This document shows positions 5,108 to 7,135 of a stretch of DNA of 7,135 bases, piece after piece. Under the pieces are notes generated by a model. The model made no database searches. It worked only from the letters and a program-made list of their open reading frames with translations, and was not told the DNA's origin. Numbering within the stretch: the stretch's first letter is position 1; each line of letters starts with the position of its first letter. Source of the DNA: Thermoleophilia bacterium (lineage in GTDB: Bacteria; Actinomycetota; Thermoleophilia; Miltoncostaeales; Miltoncostaeaceae); the NCBI GenBank assembly GCA_029861485.1, contig JAOTZF010000090.1, positions 1-7,135 of the forward strand, read 5' to 3'. Both the position numbers and the translations under genes were made by a program.

Positions 5108-6571
5108 CTAGCCCATCGCGAGGTCGATGCCCGAGGCGCCGGGCGGAAAAGCGGCGCCGATCCGACGCACCGCGATCAGATCGGTGCCCCCGGTCAGCCG
5201 CCCCGCCTGACCGTAGGTCACTACGACGGTGTCGCCATTGTTGAGACTGCCGGCGGCGCGAGCGCTCCACAGCGCCTCGTCGAGCAGATCGACGATCTTG
5301 CCAGGGTGGGCGGGCAGGGTCGCGCTGACGACACCCCACTCGAGCGCGAGCTGGTTGGTGACAACCTCGTCTTCGGCCAGGGCGATGATCGGCCGGCCCG
5401 GGCGGTATTTCGCCGCGGCCCGCGCCGAGCCCCCGGTTGCGGTCGGGATTACCAGCGCCGCGGCGTCGATCTGCTCCGCCAGATAGGTCGCCGACTGCAT
5501 CACCGCTTCCGCCTGATCGGCGGGCGCCGCCTTGATGTCGACGGCGAAGGGTCGGCCCGTCTGAGCCTCGCGCGCGATTTCGGCCATGACCTCGACCGCC
5601 TCCGCGGGGTAGCTACCGACTGCCGTCTCGCCGGACAGCATCACCACCGACGTGCCATCGAGGATGGCGTTCGTGATGTCGCTGGCCTCCGCGCGCGTCG
5701 GCTCGGGCGAGATCAACATGGATTCGAGCATCTGCGTCGCCGTGATCACCAACTTCCCGGCGGCGGTCGCCTCACTGATGATCTTCTTCTGAAGCAGCGG
5801 AACCTTCGCCGGGCCGGCCTCGACCCCGAGGTCACCTCGCGCGACCATGACGCCATCGGCGTGCTCGAGGATTTCCGCGAGGTTCTCGACCGCATCGACC
5901 TTCTCGATCTTGGCAATGATCCGCGCCCGGCTCTCACGAGCATCGAGTTCCTTGCGCAAGAGCATGACGTCGGCGGCGGTACGAACGAACGACTGTGCCA
6001 CGAACTCGGCCCCGACATCCACAGCCACGTCCAGATCGACCAGGTCCTTCTCGGTGAGCGCCGGGCCGCCGGCCTCGGCGTGGGTCACGAAGACTCCCTT
6101 GGAGGGACGCAGCGTGCCGGCCCTCTCGCAGCGTGCCCGCACGATCCCGCCGGAGACCTCGGTCACGCTGAAGCGAGGTGTGCCGTCGCCGATGATGATC
6201 TCCGAGCGCCGTGGCGCGACGGCGAGGGCGAACTCCGGCCAGCGAACTCGGATGGCGCCGTTCTGGGGGATGTCCTGACCGGTGAACTCGACCTCTTGCG
6301 CGGCGGCGATCTCGCGGACCTCCACATCGGACGAGAGCCGGATCTTGGGGCCGGAGAGGTCGAAGAGCAGCGCGACGGGCCGCCCGGCGATGTCGGCCGC
6401 GTGCCGGACGTTGTCCGCAGACTCATGCCAGTACTCCGCGCGGCCGTGGCTCGCGTTGATCCTGATGCCGTCGGCACCCGACTGGATCAGCCGGAGCACA
6501 GATCGGGCATCTGCCGTCGCAGGGCCGACCGTGGCGAGCACCTTCGTGCGACGCGTCGCGGGCGCGCTCAT
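5108..6571 (-). CDS. pyk: Pyruvate kinase
   Basis: This 487-residue cytoplasmic enzyme converts phosphoenolpyruvate and ADP to pyruvate and ATP, the last step of glycolysis. Domain order is normal. The A domain begins with RRTKVLATVGPA (7-18) and RINASHG (37-43), containing substrate-binding R37, N39 and S41. DLSGPKIR (71-78) follows. The B lid domain is roughly 79-165. The second half of the barrel has the signature IIAKIEK (218-224) with catalytic K221 and metal ligand E223, D247 in ARGDLGVE, TATQMLESM (277-285), and EPTRAEASDITNAILDGT (290-307). The C domain covers about 346-487. Two motifs deviate: the usual Phe of RxNFSHG is Ala40, and the NLPG loop before ALTEKD is replaced by FVTHAEAGG. 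All catalytic residues I can place are present. The ATG overlaps the TGA of the upstream small gene, with only a weak GGGA 12 nt upstream, so translation is probably coupled. Confidence 0.95.
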   Translation of the reverse strand: MSAPATRRTKVLATVGPATADARSVLRLIQSGADGIRINASHGRAEYWHESADNVRHAADIAGRPVALLFDLSGPKIRLSSDVEVREIAAAQEVEFTGQDIPQNGAIRVRWPEFALAVAPRRSEIIIGDGTPRFSVTEVSGGIVRARCERAGTLRPSKGVFVTHAEAGGPALTEKDLVDLDVAVDVGAEFVAQSFVRTAADVMLLRKELDARESRARIIAKIEKVDAVENLAEILEHADGVMVARGDLGVEAGPAKVPLLQKKIISEATAAGKLVITATQMLESMLISPEPTRAEASDITNAILDGTSVVMLSGETAVGSYPAEAVEVMAEIAREAQTGRPFAVDIKAAPADQAEAVMQSATYLAEQIDAAALVIPTATGGSARAAAKYRPGRPIIALAEDEVVTNQLALEWGVVSATLPAHPGKIVDLLDEALWSARAAGSLNNGDTVVVTYGQAGRLTGGTDLIAVRRIGAAFPPGASGIDLAMG

Positions 6572-6741
6572 GGCAGCAGGCCGTCCCAGCAGGCGATCAC
6601 CTCTGCCACCAGACGGTCGTCACGCGTGTCGCCGTCGAGCTCGACGAGCAGGCGGGCGATGTGATCCGCGTCGGCCTCGAGCGGCTCGAGGTTGGGGTGA
6701 GCCGCTCGCAGTGCCTCCGCGAGAGCGAGCGGCTCTCGCAT
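6568..6741 (-). CDS. Small acidic protein resembling IscX (tentative), translationally coupled to pyk
   Basis: This 57-residue ORF runs from ATG at 6741 to TGA at 6568, and its TGA shares 4 bp (ATGA) with the pyk start. About four fifths of its codons end in G or C, as in its neighbours, and it lies 3 nt after the preceding stop, so it is very likely a real gene. The protein is acidic with one Cys (C51) and one Trp (W52). Its pattern LAEALRAAHPNLEPLEAD followed by LLVELDGD and then VAEVIACWDGL parallels IscX, where EAL..xYPDLDP is followed by a central Trp/acidic stretch and ILEAI...WL near the end. IscX is a small acidic partner of the cysteine desulfurase IscS and of iron in Fe-S cluster assembly. 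The match is by eye, and the middle part is shorter than in E. coli IscX (66 residues), so the function remains tentative. No Fe-S genes lie in the window. Confidence 0.65.
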   Translation of the reverse strand: MREPLALAEALRAAHPNLEPLEADADHIARLLVELDGDTRDDRLVAEVIACWDGLLP

Positions 6742-6744
6742 CGG

Positions 6745-6951
6745 CTAGGTCAGGTTTACCGCGGCGGCGGCGGCGAGGATGGCGATCATGGCTCCGTAGC
6801 CGATGTACCCAACGGCAAGAAGCAGCACGGCGAGCGCCCCGACCAGCACCGCGAGGATGATCCAGGCGACACGGGGCATGCCGTCGGCGCCAAGCGCCCA
6901 GCCCTGCTCGGGCGGAGCGACGGAACGGCGTCTGCGCGGGGCGGTTGCCAC
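6745..6951 (-). CDS. Small membrane protein of unknown function, first gene of the pyk operon
   Basis: This 68-residue ORF starts with GTG at 6951 and ends with TAG at 6745. Residues 1-27 are polar, with RRRR at 6-9, and should be cytoplasmic. From about 28 to 66 it is almost continuously hydrophobic, with a GYIGYG kink at 48-53, long enough for two short membrane helices forming a hairpin. It ends at NLT with no soluble tail. I do not recognise a family. An internal ATG at residue 25 would give a 44-residue protein consisting of the membrane part alone; the GTG is preferred because a promoter-like hexamer sits 6 nt before it, but this is not decisive. The next gene begins 3 nt after its stop, so it should be co-transcribed with the IscX-like gene and pyk. 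Confidence 0.65.
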   Translation of the reverse strand: MATAPRRRRSVAPPEQGWALGADGMPRVAWIILAVLVGALAVLLLAVGYIGYGAMIAILAAAAAVNLT

Positions 6952-7135
6952 GGGTCCACGTTAGCGCAGTATGGCGGCGATGTTCGTTGCGAGCGTGTAG
7001 CCTCGCGTCGCTGACGTGTCGATAGGCCCAAAAGGGGGTCCACGGCCGTCGCAGTCGGTGAGAAAGCGCTGGATTTCAACGCTGGAGAGCACGGCGAGGC
7101 GAGGACGGGCCGCTCTCGGATCTCACCGGCGCGAA
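6952..7135. other. Right-edge intergenic region, no confident gene
   Basis: I find no tRNA, repeat array or recognisable gene in these 184 bp. GGGTCCACG occurs twice in the same orientation (6952-6960 and 7036-7044). On the plus strand TAGCCT (6998-7003) looks like a -10 box facing right, followed by a GTG at 7016 whose frame stays open to the edge (40 codons, Arg-rich). Only about two thirds of those codons end in G or C, lower than in the sure genes, so a divergent gene start is possible but weak. Confidence 0.4.
6958..6963 (-). promoter_or_regulatory. Possible -10 hexamer of the membrane protein - IscX-like - pyk operon
   Basis: On the minus strand TAACGT (6963-6958) fits TANNNT and is followed by exactly 6 nt before the GTG, the spacing of a leaderless transcript. 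A second candidate, CATACT (6973-6968), would leave a leader of about 10 nt. No -35 consensus is evident and there is no Shine-Dalgarno before the GTG. This is inference from pattern only. Confidence 0.4.

Noticed and set aside
5069..6664. 531-codon plus-strand open frame opposite pyk
   Set aside because: It is a shadow: the minus strand encodes pyruvate kinase with all catalytic motifs, while the plus frame is Arg/Gly/Asp-rich with no recognisable domain.
7058..7135. tRNA or other stable RNA at the right edge
   Set aside because: There is no T-loop GTTCGA-type motif and no acceptor stem; only a CGCTGGA direct repeat (7068 and 7080) is seen.

Overview
The window reads as chromosomal DNA of a high-GC actinobacterium. 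All genes use strongly G/C-ending codons, several start with GTG, and the secreted protein ends in an arginine-rich, DUF11-like domain of a kind I associate with Thermoleophilia (Solirubrobacterales and relatives). The phylum is well supported. The class is an inference from style and would need a marker-gene search. There is no sign of phage, transposon, CRISPR or tRNA.

Left part (1-3194). The receiver end of an OmpR/PhoB-type response regulator runs off the left edge on the minus strand. A 140-bp divergent region with a repeated CCTTAAC element separates it from a plus-strand cluster: a membrane-anchored HtrA-type serine protease, a PAT-like GNAT acetyltransferase starting 10 bp after it, and the octanoyltransferase gene lipB starting 33 bp further on. 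The divergent layout makes regulation of the htrA side by the response regulator plausible but unproven.

Middle (3195-5107). A 136-bp leader with two clear inverted repeats precedes a 574-residue secreted protein. It has a signal peptide, a Pro/Thr linker, an acidic carbohydrate-binding-like N-terminal region, an adhesin-type beta-sandwich region with six cysteines across the mature protein, and a C-terminal domain of about 124 residues with 36 Arg/Lys and no Asp/Glu. A perfect 12-bp hairpin lies between this gene and the convergent pyruvate kinase gene.

Right part (5108-7135). Three minus-strand genes are packed as one operon: a 68-residue membrane protein, then after 3 nt a 57-residue acidic protein that resembles IscX, then pyruvate kinase, whose ATG overlaps the preceding TGA. 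The last 184 bp hold the operon's probable promoter and no confident gene.

The most noteworthy points are the IscX-like ORF coupled to pyk, the charge-polarised secreted protein with a structured leader, and promoter-like hexamers 6-7 nt before three GTG starts, which suggest leaderless transcription. Nothing here clearly amounts to a wholly new system.
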